From the NCBI GenBank assembly GCA_965204405.1, contig CBDBEN010000002.1, positions 620,001 to 684,000 on the forward strand: 64,000 nucleotides of DNA, in the 5' to 3' direction. The notes beneath the pieces are model-generated. The model was given only the letters and a program-made list of their open reading frames with translations, had not been told where the DNA came from and did not search any database. Both the position numbers and the translations under genes were made by a program. This DNA comes from JANQPX01 sp965204405. GTDB taxonomy: Bacteria; Pseudomonadota; Alphaproteobacteria; Geminicoccales; Geminicoccaceae. Shown here one piece after another: positions 42,884 to 51,037 of this stretch; within the stretch, counting starts at the first letter, position 1; every line of letters starts with the position of its first letter.

Positions 42884-43300
42884 ATGGCTGCACAGACGCG
42901 TGAATGGATCGGCCGCGGGCTGGTCAAGGGGAACGCTAAAGGTCCGGCTTTGCTCTCCAGGACGCCCTTCTCCTTTCTCGGCGATGCCGACATCCGCACC
43001 GGCATGGTGGTGGGCGAAATGAGTGATCTCCACGGCCGGTCGATCACCGGCACTGTGTTGATCGTGCCCGCGACCCGCGGCTCCGCCGGTGCATGGCGTT
43101 TTCTTTTCCAGCTCTGGAAACACGAGACTCACCCGGTCGCGATTGTGAGTGACGACCTGCCGGATCCTTCTGTAGTGCAGGGAGCAATTCTCGCAAATAT
43201 TCCGATCGTTTCAGGTTTGGCGCGAAAGCTTCTTGGTGACATCGATGACGGCATCATTCTCGAAGTTGACGGTACGTTGGGCCGAGTCGTCATTCTATGA
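42884..43300 (+). CDS. Aconitase X swivel (small, DUF126) subunit
   Basis: 138 residues; GTG 42881 immediately before ATG 42884 is an alternative start. Family features are GRGLVKGNAKGPALLSRTPF, VVPATRGSAGAW read as IVPATRGSAGAW, and AILANIPIVSGLA. It is the mobile domain that closes the AcnX active site; the serine in TRGSAG is expected to bind the substrate carboxylate. Last gene of the plus-strand arm; a small hairpin (CTTCGC-TGAA-GCGAAG, 43335-43350) follows without a T run. Confidence 0.9.
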   Translation: MAAQTREWIGRGLVKGNAKGPALLSRTPFSFLGDADIRTGMVVGEMSDLHGRSITGTVLIVPATRGSAGAWRFLFQLWKHETHPVAIVSDDLPDPSVVQGAILANIPIVSGLARKLLGDIDDGIILEVDGTLGRVVIL

Positions 43301-43527
43301 CGCCATCTTACCAAGCGGTTGCCAGAGACGCAGGCTTCGCTGAAGCGAAGGATATTTCAGTCGAACTGTCGGAGAGAAACGGTGAGCATGACGAACGACA
43401 GCTATTCTTGAGATGGCGCTGTCAGCGGAATCGATATTGATCTTGGATTAGCTGAAGTCGTCGGGTCCTCAGACGGCAATCAACGTCCGCCACTCCTTTA
43501 GTGCTGCGTCGCGGTTGGCTTTGAAAG

Positions 43528-44172
43528 TTAATCTGGAGGAACGGTGTCGGTCAATATTGAATGGTTGAAAACTGAAAGATGAATGGCGACGAATTTTTGC
43601 AGACTTCGCAAGCGCCGAAATCGAAGCATTGCCCGTTCTCGTCGTCGAAAGGGAAGATGCGAACTCTCGATCCGATTGTTCAGATAGCGTCCGGTTACCC
43701 GCTTGTCCTCGTTGCCGATATCCTTCATCACTGCACCATAGGAGGCTAGGCCATCCGTGACTGAGACCTCAGGCTTGCCGCAGCGTTTCATGGCTTTCTT
43801 CAGAAATTTTATGGCAGCTGCCTTGTCTCTGGTCTTGGTGACTTAAGCTTCGAGGACCTCGCCTTCATGATCAATGGCTCGCCACAAATAATGGGTTTCG
43901 CCGGCGATCTTCACGAAAACGTCGTCGAGATGCCAGCGCCATTGCTTGATTAGGCGCATGGCATAGGCGCGTCGTTTGCGGATCATCCAAGCGAAGAGTG
44001 TACCGAAGCGATCGACCCACGTTCTGACGCTTTCATGGCAGACGTCGATGCCACGCTCATGGAGCAGATCTTCGACATTGCGGAGGGAAAGCGGATATCT
44101 GACGTACATCATCACCGCAATCTGGATGATCTCGGGTGATGTTTTGAAATACCGGAAAGGCGATTTGATCAT
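43528..44172 (-). pseudogene. IS6-family transposase broken by a nonsense codon
   Basis: The frame starts MIKSPFRYFKTSPEIIQIAV and continues through WRWHLDDVFVKIAGETHYLW (first catalytic aspartate) to GEVLEA. There TAA at 43843-43845 interrupts it. The same frame then resumes VTKTRDKAAAIKFLKKAMKR, VSVTDGLASYGAVMKD and NNRIESSHLPFRRRERAM (second D and E). One base change therefore inactivates it. No clear terminal inverted repeats found. Confidence 0.85.
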
Positions 44173-44231
44173 GAAGAGGCGGTAGGGCAGGGGATCTGTA
44201 TGCTCAAGACCGATTCCCCTGACAGCACCTC

Positions 44232-45182
44232 TTGGAGAACGTGGTTCTTCGTCAGCAACTCGCGATGCTGAGGCGACGCTCGAAGCGCGTTTGTCCCTCG
44301 CGTGGAGATCGCTTCTTTTGGATAGCCTTCTCGCGCTATTTCGAAGGTTGGCGGCAGATGCTTTTAGTGTTGCACCCCGACACGCTCGTTCGATGGCATC
44401 GGGCGGGTTTTCGGCAATATTGGACGAGGAAAAGCCGTCACGTTGGTCGTCCTGGTATCGACCGAGAGCTTCGAAAACTCATTCGAGAGATGCAGGCTGC
44501 CAATATTGGTTGGGGTGCTCCGCGCATTCATGGTGAGTTGCTCAAACTTGGTTTTGAGATTTCGCAGGCAACAGTGTCCAAGTACCTGGTGCGTAGAACC
44601 AAGCCGCCTCCACAAAGCTGGCGGAGTTTCTTGAACAATCATGCTTTGGATATCGTAGCGATCGACTTCTTCACGGTGCCGACAGCGACATTTCGGATTC
44701 TGTATGTCTTTCTGGTTCTTAGGCACGATCGTCGATGCGTTCTTCATGTGAATGTGACGGCGCATCCGACGTCGTCGTGGACAGCGCAGCAGATGATTGA
44801 AGCGTTTCCTTTCGTCAGCGCCCCCAGCCATGTTCTTCGAGATCGAGACAGCATTTATGGAAAAACCTTTCGAAGCCGCGTTTCTGGCATGGGTATCAAG
44901 GAGGTGCTGATTGCGCCACGCTCTCCTTGGCAAAATCCTTATGCTGAACGGGTGATTGGCTCTGTCCGTCGAGAGTGTTTAGACCATGTCATCATTCTGA
45001 ACGAGCGTCATCTTCGCCGAATCCTCAACCGATATCTGGACTATTATCACGGCTCTCGGACGCATCTTTCTTTGGTGAAAGATGCACCAGTTTCTCGTCC
45101 AGTTTCGGTAGGGCAGGGGAACGTTGTGCCCTTTCCGAAGGTCGGTGGCCTTCATCATCACTACGAAAGGCTCGCTGCTTGA
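44232..45182 (+). CDS. Integrase-core (rve) transposase, 5'-truncated second copy
   Basis: 316 residues from the first available start (TTG 44232). It is a diverged homologue of the broken copy at 29646-30647 and keeps DRFFW where that copy has a stop. The DDE residues lie in IVAIDFFTVPTATF, VLRDRDSIYGKTF and NPYAERVIGSVRREC. Compared with the other copy about 25 N-terminal residues are missing, and homology breaks near 44222 next to the IS6 remnant. Probably inactive. Its 3' flank abuts the decapitated serine recombinase. Confidence 0.8.
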   Translation: MENVVLRQQLAMLRRRSKRVCPSRGDRFFWIAFSRYFEGWRQMLLVLHPDTLVRWHRAGFRQYWTRKSRHVGRPGIDRELRKLIREMQAANIGWGAPRIHGELLKLGFEISQATVSKYLVRRTKPPPQSWRSFLNNHALDIVAIDFFTVPTATFRILYVFLVLRHDRRCVLHVNVTAHPTSSWTAQQMIEAFPFVSAPSHVLRDRDSIYGKTFRSRVSGMGIKEVLIAPRSPWQNPYAERVIGSVRRECLDHVIILNERHLRRILNRYLDYYHGSRTHLSLVKDAPVSRPVSVGQGNVVPFPKVGGLHHHYERLAA

Positions 45183-45204
45183 CGGTCCGATCTAATTTGT
45201 AGAA
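45118..45204 (+). repeat. 87-bp segment identical to 30694-30780
   Basis: Contains the last 19 codons of the transposase, its TGA and 22 bp of 3' flank, ending TCTAATTTGTAGAA. The shared right end probably marks the terminus of the insertion sequence; sequences diverge exactly beyond it. Confidence 0.75.
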
Positions 45205-45205
45205 G

Positions 45206-46708
45206 GCACACCTGGTATTCCGCAAATTCGCCGAGGTTCAAAGCATCCGTCAGGTCCATCTTTGGCTGCGCCAGGAGATGATCGATCTGCCGGCTGTGAC
45301 CTACAGCGTCGAGCACGGTCGCTCGATCGTCTGGAAGCCGCCGGTCTACAACACCGTGCATCATATCCTGACCAACCCTGTGTATGGCGGCGCTTATGTT
45401 TTTGGCCGCACCGGCAGCCGGACGACCCTGGAGAACGGGCGCAAGCGCGTGGTCCGTGGTTTTCGCAAGGCCCGTGACGAGTGGGAGGTCTTGCTCCTCG
45501 ACCATCATGAAGGCTACTTGTCCTGGACCGAGTATGAAAGGAACCAACGCCTGATTGCCGACAACGCCAATGGCACGAGTTTCATGGCGCGCGGCGCTGT
45601 CCGGCGTGGCGAGATGCTCCTGGCCGGCATGATCCGTTGCGGGCACTGCGGCCGCAAGCTGCATGTCGCCTATAGCGGCACCAAAGGCGACGTCGGTCGC
45701 TATCACTGTCGCGGAGCACTCCTTAATCACGGGACCGAACCCTGCATCTCCTTCGGCTCGCTGCGGGTTGATCTGGCGGTGGGTGCCGAGATCATTCGTG
45801 TCCTTCAGCCGCTTGGCATCGAAGCGGCGATCCAGGCGATCGAAACCCAAAGGGACGATGCCGGCGAGCAGCATCGTCAGACCACCTTGGCACTCGATCA
45901 AGCCCACTACGAAGCAGCTCATGCCCGACGGCAATATGATGCGGTCGATCCCGGCAATCGCCTGGTGGCAGGCGAATTGGAGCGACGCTGGAACGATGCG
46001 CTCTGCCAGGTCCGTGATCTTGAAGAGCAGCTGGACAGACTAGCGAAGCAACAGCCGGCGAGGCTCAGTGACGACGAACGGCGGGCCTTGATGCGCCTCG
46101 GCGCCGATCTGGAAGCCGCCTGGCACCATCCTGATGCGACGACAGTCACCAAAAAGCGGATCGTGCGCACCGTGCTCAACGAGATCGTTGCCAAGGTCGA
46201 GGATGACCAGATCCATCTGGTGCTCCATTGGCAGGGTGGTGATCATACCGAACTTCGGGTCAAGAAGAACCGGATCGGACAGCATCGTTGGACGATCGAT
46301 GGTGAGACCAAGGCCCTGGTCAAAGGTCTTGCTCGCATGATGCCTGATCAAGCGATCGCCGCCCTGCTCAATCGCGCTGGGAAGAAAACTGGACGACAAA
46401 ACAGTTGGACACGAGCGCGGGTCACGAGCTTCCGCAGCTCGCACGGAATTGCCGTCTATCGGGATGGCGAGCGCGTTGAGCGTGGCGAGATCACCCTGAA
46501 AGAAGCTGCGGATCTGCTCAAGATCAGCCCGATGAGCGTGCATCGTCTGATCCAAGCAGGCATGCTGCCAGCCGAACAAATCTGCAAAGGCGCACCATGG
46601 GTGATCAAAATTGTGGATGTTGAGAGCCAGGATGTGATTAATGCCGCCAAAGCCAAGCGCAAGCGGCCGCTACCTGAAAATCCAGACCAAAAAGTCTTGG
46701 CTCTTTAA
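45206..46708 (+). pseudogene. Large serine recombinase lacking its catalytic domain
   Basis: Codons are in frame from 45206 (LVFRKFAEVQSIRQVHLWLR) through the recombinase domain (YNTVHHILTNPVYGGAYVFG), the zinc ribbon (MIRCGHCGRKLHVAY, then YHCRG and C-I-S-F), a coiled coil and a C-terminal helix-turn-helix (LKEAADLLKISPMSVHRLIQ). The N-terminal resolvase domain with the serine nucleophile is absent, cut off by the transposase copy ending at 45204. ATG 45278 could start a non-catalytic product. The gene ends 19 bp from the truncated ftsH, the normal place for such a recombinase next to its attachment site. Confidence 0.88.
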
Positions 46709-46745
46709 CAACATAGCGAGGTGGGCATTATGAACCAGGACCGGG
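46709..46745. other. Probable attachment-site junction inside ftsH
   Basis: On the minus strand ftsH homology runs through GGCCCTCCCGGT, encoding GPPG of Walker A. At about 46740 it gives way to CCTGGTTCATAATG and a stop. The expected continuation (TGKT, then LLARAV) is absent. The recombinase gene ends 19 bp away. This is the structure of an attL/attR end. Confidence 0.6.
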
Positions 46746-47393
46746 AGGGCCCATGAGCAGAACGCCGCGCGGTGGCTCGGCGCCTAGGCGACGATAGCGA
46801 TCCGGTTCGCGCAGGAACTCGACCAGTTCCTCGACCTCTCGCTTGGCGTTGTCCTGACCGGCGACGTCGGCGAACTTGACGATGCTCTTGCTGCCGCTCT
46901 CCTTCTGGGTCGATCCGCTTAGGAACTCGTTGGGATCGAGGCGGCCACCGAAGCCGCCCATGGATCTGGCCACGCGCCGCCAGAAGAACCAGTAGACGCC
47001 GATGAGGATGATCCACGGCAGAAGGGAGAGCAGGATCTGGCTTGCGCCATTCGACTCTGCGGGCAGAACGTCGACTTCGACGTTACGCTGCTCCAGTAGC
47101 GGCAACAGTTCGGGATCGCCGATGGCGGGAATTCGGGTGGTAATGCGTGAGACCGAAGGACCAGATGGGCGAACGACCGTTGCCTCTTTAAGCTCTGCCG
47201 AGATCTCGTCCGCGCTGAATGTCACATGTCGGACCTGGCCTTCGACGGTCAGTTGCTTGAACTGCGTATAGGAAATTTCGGCTTCGGTCGGTACGTTCGT
47301 GGCTGTGCTGAACAGTAGAGACAGCAGCAGAAAACCGCCGACGATCAAGTAGATGCCCCAGAGCGACTGCTTGTCGATTTGACGGTCAGGCAT
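46728..47393 (-). pseudogene. ftsH: FtsH protease, truncated in the Walker A motif
   Basis: 221 codons. Membrane helix 1 (LWGIYLIVGGFLLLSLLF), the periplasmic domain (ISYTQFKQLTVEGQVRHVTF) and helix 2 (ILLSLLPWIILIGVYWFFW) lead to the start of the AAA+ domain (FADVAGQDNAKREVEELVEF, then PPRGVLLMGPPG). The frame then ends PGS-stop instead of completing GPPGTGKT. No ATPase core or HExxH peptidase remains. Lacking the catalytic part, it is a pseudogene or at most a membrane stub. A TTGA-N6-TCAA box lies 69 bp upstream, so this was probably a stress- or hypoxia-induced second FtsH. Confidence 0.88.
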
Positions 47394-47461
47394 GATACAA
47401 AGCCACTCAGCACTTCCGCAGTGGTTGCTGTCTCACTTTGGCAGGTTTCGCCGCGCGTCCC

Positions 47462-47475
47462 TTGAGACAGATCAA
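47462..47475. promoter_or_regulatory. FNR/FixK-type box upstream of truncated ftsH
   Basis: TTGAGACAGATCAA fits TTGA-N6-TCAA exactly. It lies 69 bp upstream of the ftsH ATG and touches the stop of the alcohol dehydrogenase gene. Confidence 0.55.
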
Positions 47476-48461
47476 GGCTGTTGCGGCAATAGAACCGCTG
47501 CACCCTGCAGGCGACCGTCCCTTAGTCTGGCAAGCGCTTCGTTGGCCCGGTTCAAAGGGAAGGGCTCGACATGGGCCTTGATGGGAATGCGCGGGGCAAG
47601 ATCGAGGAATGCCTCCGCGTCCTTTCGGGTGAGGTTGGCCACCGACCGGAGAATGCGCTCGCCCCAAAGCAGCTCATAGGGAAAGCTCGGAATATCGCTC
47701 ATATGGATGCCGCCGGTGACCACCACGCCGCCCTTTCTCACCGCCTTGAAGGCTGCGGGCACCAATGATCCGACGGGTGCGAAAATGATGGTGGCGTCAA
47801 GTTCTTCAGGTGACGGTTCGGTCGAACTGCATGCCCATTTGGCGCCGAGCGCCCGCGCGAACGCCTGCGCCTCGTCGTCGCCTTCGCGAGTGAAGGCGTA
47901 GACCTCACGTCCCTGATGCTTCGCCACCTGGGCGACGATGTGAGCGGCGGCGCCGAAGCCATAGATGCCGAGGCGCTCGGCGTCGCCCGCCATGCGCAGC
48001 GAGCGGTAGCCGATCAAGCCGGCGCATAGCAAAGGGGCTGTTTCGGCGTCGCTCTCGCCCTGCACCGGAAAGGCGTAGCGGGCGTCGGCGACAGTGTATT
48101 CGGCATAACCGCCATCGATCTGATAGCCGGTGAAACGAGCAGTGTCACAAAGATTCTCTTCGCCGGATTGACAGTATCGGCAGCTGCCACAGGTCGAGCC
48201 GAGCCAGGGAATGCCGACTTTGTCACCGACCTTGAGACGACGAACGTCGCGTCCTGCTTCGACCACATGGCCGATGATTTCATGGCCGGGAACGATCGGC
48301 AGATCAGGATGCTTCAGGTCACCATCGACGATGTGCAGATCGGTTCTGCAGACACCGCAGGCAGTGACCTTGACCAGCACTTGATCCGATCTCGGATGCG
48401 GTATGGGCAGCTCCATCAGCTGAAGCGGCGCGCCGGATTTTTCCAATACCATCGCTTTCAC
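47472..48461 (-). CDS. Zinc-dependent alcohol dehydrogenase
   Basis: 329 residues from GTG 48461 (GGAGGCCAGGTC upstream). MDR fold: catalytic zinc ligands in ACGVCRTDLH and PGHEIIG, structural zinc cluster CGSCRYCQSGEENLC, and nucleotide-binding motif GIYGFGAAAHIVAQVAK. The GHE and C-x2-C-x2-C-x7-C patterns place it with bacterial AdhA/AdhP-like enzymes. It should interconvert aldehydes and alcohols with NAD(P)H, useful for redox balance at low oxygen. A near-match FNR/FixK box lies 54 bp upstream. Confidence 0.92.
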   Translation of the reverse strand: MKAMVLEKSGAPLQLMELPIPHPRSDQVLVKVTACGVCRTDLHIVDGDLKHPDLPIVPGHEIIGHVVEAGRDVRRLKVGDKVGIPWLGSTCGSCRYCQSGEENLCDTARFTGYQIDGGYAEYTVADARYAFPVQGESDAETAPLLCAGLIGYRSLRMAGDAERLGIYGFGAAAHIVAQVAKHQGREVYAFTREGDDEAQAFARALGAKWACSSTEPSPEELDATIIFAPVGSLVPAAFKAVRKGGVVVTGGIHMSDIPSFPYELLWGERILRSVANLTRKDAEAFLDLAPRIPIKAHVEPFPLNRANEALARLRDGRLQGAAVLLPQQP

Positions 48462-48514
48462 GACCTGGCCTCCATGGTGAGCGGATAGTCTCGATCCAAG
48501 CTCACCCTGGCACC

Positions 48515-48528
48515 ATGACACGGATCAA
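48515..48528 (-). promoter_or_regulatory. Imperfect FNR/FixK-type box upstream of the alcohol dehydrogenase
   Basis: On the minus strand TTGATCCGTGTCAT: left half perfect, one mismatch in the right half against TTGA-N6-TCAA. Ends 53 bp before the GTG at 48461. Confidence 0.4.
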
Positions 48529-48574
48529 TGTCACCCGTTGACGAAGGCCGGATGCAATCTCCCAGATTGGCGCA

Positions 48575-51037
48575 TCATACCCCGAAGTTGACTGTAGGGC
48601 CGGTTCCCGTGCGATGTTTTCTCATACCGTTGACGTCAACCTTTGATGCTGCGTTAAGGCGCAGATCGGCGACCAGAGGCAGATGGTCCGACGCGACACG
48701 AGCGAGGCTGCTCGATGGGATCTCCACATGTTCCACGGCAATCGCGTTGCCAACGAAGATGTGGTCGATTCGCACGATCGGAAGACGCCCGAAAAAGGTG
48801 CCTTTTTGCGCGGTCGTCGGCTGATCTGCACCCACATTTCTAAGGCGCTGGCCGAGTTTGCGACAAGCTGGCGCATTGGGCACGGCGTTGAGATCACCGC
48901 AGAGCAGGACGGGGCCGCGACAGGCGGGATCGCCGAGCCAATCAGGTCCAGCGAGCGCGTCCGCCTGGGCCTTCCGCTCGCCAGGTGAAAGGCCGAGGTG
49001 GGTATTCAAGACCTGAATCTCGACGCCGTCTGCCTCGATCGCAACCCAGAGCGCGCCGCGCGGCTCGAGCTGTCTTCTCGCGGGTCCTGATGGCAGGGCA
49101 TCAGCCTTGATCAATCGCATCGGCAGATGGGTCAGGATCGCATTGCCGTAGCGCCCTTCTTCAATATGCAGCGACGCGGAGAAAATCTGCTCCATCTCGA
49201 GGTGCCGAGCGATCAGCTCGGCTTGATCGACAACGTTCGAGCGTCGTCTGCCGACGTCGAGCTCCTGCAATGCCACGATGTCCGGCACGTGCTGGGCGAT
49301 CACCCTGGCAATACGCTCCGGCGCTAGCTTGCCATCCATGCCGACGCAGCCATGGACGTTGTAGGTCATCACCCGAAGGTTTTTTTGGGGTCGCCGTACG
49401 CAGAGAGCATTGATTGGTTTTTCGACGCGGTCGAGTGCTGTCAACGCTGCCAGTCTTAGATCGAATGGGCGAAGCGGCTTGGCAGGGGTGGTTTCGAGCG
49501 GGCTGTCGGCGGGAAGCAGAACGAAGCCATTGGTCTCCTCCGGCCCGGCGCCGCAATGTGCGCCGTTCTCGATGGCGAAGGTTAAGGGCTCGACGCCGAG
49601 ACGCCAGCCGCAAAGCACCATGGCGCCAGCATAGGCGTGATGGCAAAGCGCTATCAGATCGCGTGCCGCGTCCTGAAGAAACGGATGATCGGCGCCGAGG
49701 ACCGACGCGGCATCATCAGGCAGTGTGAAGCGACCGTCCTGTGTGTAGGCGAGCGCACGAGCCTTGCTTTGGGCAATCAGAACCATCGGAATGTCGGCCT
49801 TTGCAACGAGTTCCTCGGCGATCGCCGTCCGCTCGCGTTCGCTCAGCGGGTGCTGTGGGTAGACCAGCCCGATCGGCCCGAGGGCGACGATCGTTGGGCC
49901 TGCGGCGTCATGGGCGTTGGTGTCAGCACTATTGAAAGCAAACAGGCGTTGCAGTTGTCTGCCGCCCAGCCAGCCGGCACGCTGATGGCGCGTGCTGTGA
50001 TTGGCATCGTTGGCCCGCTCGTGTTCGTGCTTCAGCACCGCGGCAAAGCTGGCCTTGACTGCGTCGTCCACCGAGCGCCCGAAGCGGCGGGTATAAGGGG
50101 TGACGGCTTCCTGGCCATGATCGGCGTAGATCCAGACATCGTAGTGGCGCCGTGTTGCGTTATGCGCAGCGCGCCAGAGTCTGGCGATGGCGTCATCGAT
50201 GCCCTTCAGCGTCCAATGGGCGAACGCGGAGCTGGGGCCGCGCCGATGAGCCTGCTCGTCGTAGCCCAGCAAATTAAGATGCACGATCGGCAGGCCGCGT
50301 GCGATATCGATTTTGGCGCCGATGACGATCAGTTCGCGCATGAGGATCGAGATCGCAACCCGCGTCGGCACGAATTTCAGTTCCTTGATCAGATCACGCC
50401 GGTCGATGATGCCGCGGATGCAGTCGACGATCGCCAGGGCGAGTTCGAGCGCGAACAGCGCAAACGTTCGTAGGAAGCTATAGGCATTGCTCACGATCAG
50501 CAGCATCGTTGCCCAGCGCCTGCCATCTTTGAGCGGCGGCCCCCAGCCGAGTGACGTGGGGCAGAAATGCGCCTCGTCGGCACCGCCCTCATAGACATCC
50601 GCATAGGCACTGCCACCGGCCAAGAGCGGCTGTCCACCTTGCTCTGCGATCGACGGTCCGATCGCTGCGACGGTGCTTGGCTCGTACATGCGAACCACAC
50701 GCTCGGACGGCGGATGATAGAAACTGAAGGCAGGTACGGCATGCCGGACGCCGTAGAACAGCTCCGCTTGTACGGCTGGAGTCGTCGATGGCACACCGGA
50801 GTAAAGGCGGTGCAAGCGGTAGTGTTCGCGGTCAAGCAGCCGTTCGAGAAAGGGCATCCGACTTTTCAATGCCTTCTCGAGTTGTGTATGGGAGAGGCCG
50901 TCGATCTGGATCATGACCAGGCCGGGCGCGGTCTCCGTACCTTCAGATTGCGACAGCCCAAACAGGCGCACGAACCATTCGCTACGGCCGAAAAAGCGCG
51001 CGATGCGTCTTGCCAGGAATTCCAGCTTGGCAATCAT
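48575..51037 (-). CDS. Fusion of an alkaline-phosphatase-like domain and an EEP-family phosphodiesterase
   Basis: 820 residues. Residues ~35-500 are an alkaline phosphatase/type I phosphodiesterase-like fold: metal-binding start VMIQIDGLSHTQL, GVPSTTPAVQAELFYG with the usual threonine nucleophile region, LNLLGYDEQAHRRG and IYADHGQEAV. Residues ~555-800 are an endonuclease/exonuclease/phosphatase domain: VMTYNVHGCVG, IVALQELDV, LNTHLGL, LLCGDLNAVPN and ASDHLPLVADL. Both sets of catalytic residues look intact. A membrane-proximal hydrophobic stretch (FLRTFALFALELALAIVDCI) interrupts the first domain. First-listed downstream member of a four-gene operon; it overlaps the glycosyltransferase by ATGA. 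Likely acts on lipid or envelope phosphodiesters; substrate unknown. Confidence 0.85.
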   Translation of the reverse strand: MIAKLEFLARRIARFFGRSEWFVRLFGLSQSEGTETAPGLVMIQIDGLSHTQLEKALKSRMPFLERLLDREHYRLHRLYSGVPSTTPAVQAELFYGVRHAVPAFSFYHPPSERVVRMYEPSTVAAIGPSIAEQGGQPLLAGGSAYADVYEGGADEAHFCPTSLGWGPPLKDGRRWATMLLIVSNAYSFLRTFALFALELALAIVDCIRGIIDRRDLIKELKFVPTRVAISILMRELIVIGAKIDIARGLPIVHLNLLGYDEQAHRRGPSSAFAHWTLKGIDDAIARLWRAAHNATRRHYDVWIYADHGQEAVTPYTRRFGRSVDDAVKASFAAVLKHEHERANDANHSTRHQRAGWLGGRQLQRLFAFNSADTNAHDAAGPTIVALGPIGLVYPQHPLSERERTAIAEELVAKADIPMVLIAQSKARALAYTQDGRFTLPDDAASVLGADHPFLQDAARDLIALCHHAYAGAMVLCGWRLGVEPLTFAIENGAHCGAGPEETNGFVLLPADSPLETTPAKPLRPFDLRLAALTALDRVEKPINALCVRRPQKNLRVMTYNVHGCVGMDGKLAPERIARVIAQHVPDIVALQELDVGRRRSNVVDQAELIARHLEMEQIFSASLHIEEGRYGNAILTHLPMRLIKADALPSGPARRQLEPRGALWVAIEADGVEIQVLNTHLGLSPGERKAQADALAGPDWLGDPACRGPVLLCGDLNAVPNAPACRKLGQRLRNVGADQPTTAQKGTFFGRLPIVRIDHIFVGNAIAVEHVEIPSSSLARVASDHLPLVADLRLNAASKVDVNGMRKHRTGTGPTVNFGV

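Noticed and set aside
43335..43350. Terminator after the AcnX operon
   Set aside because: Six-base stem with four-base loop but no T run; mentioned under the gene only.
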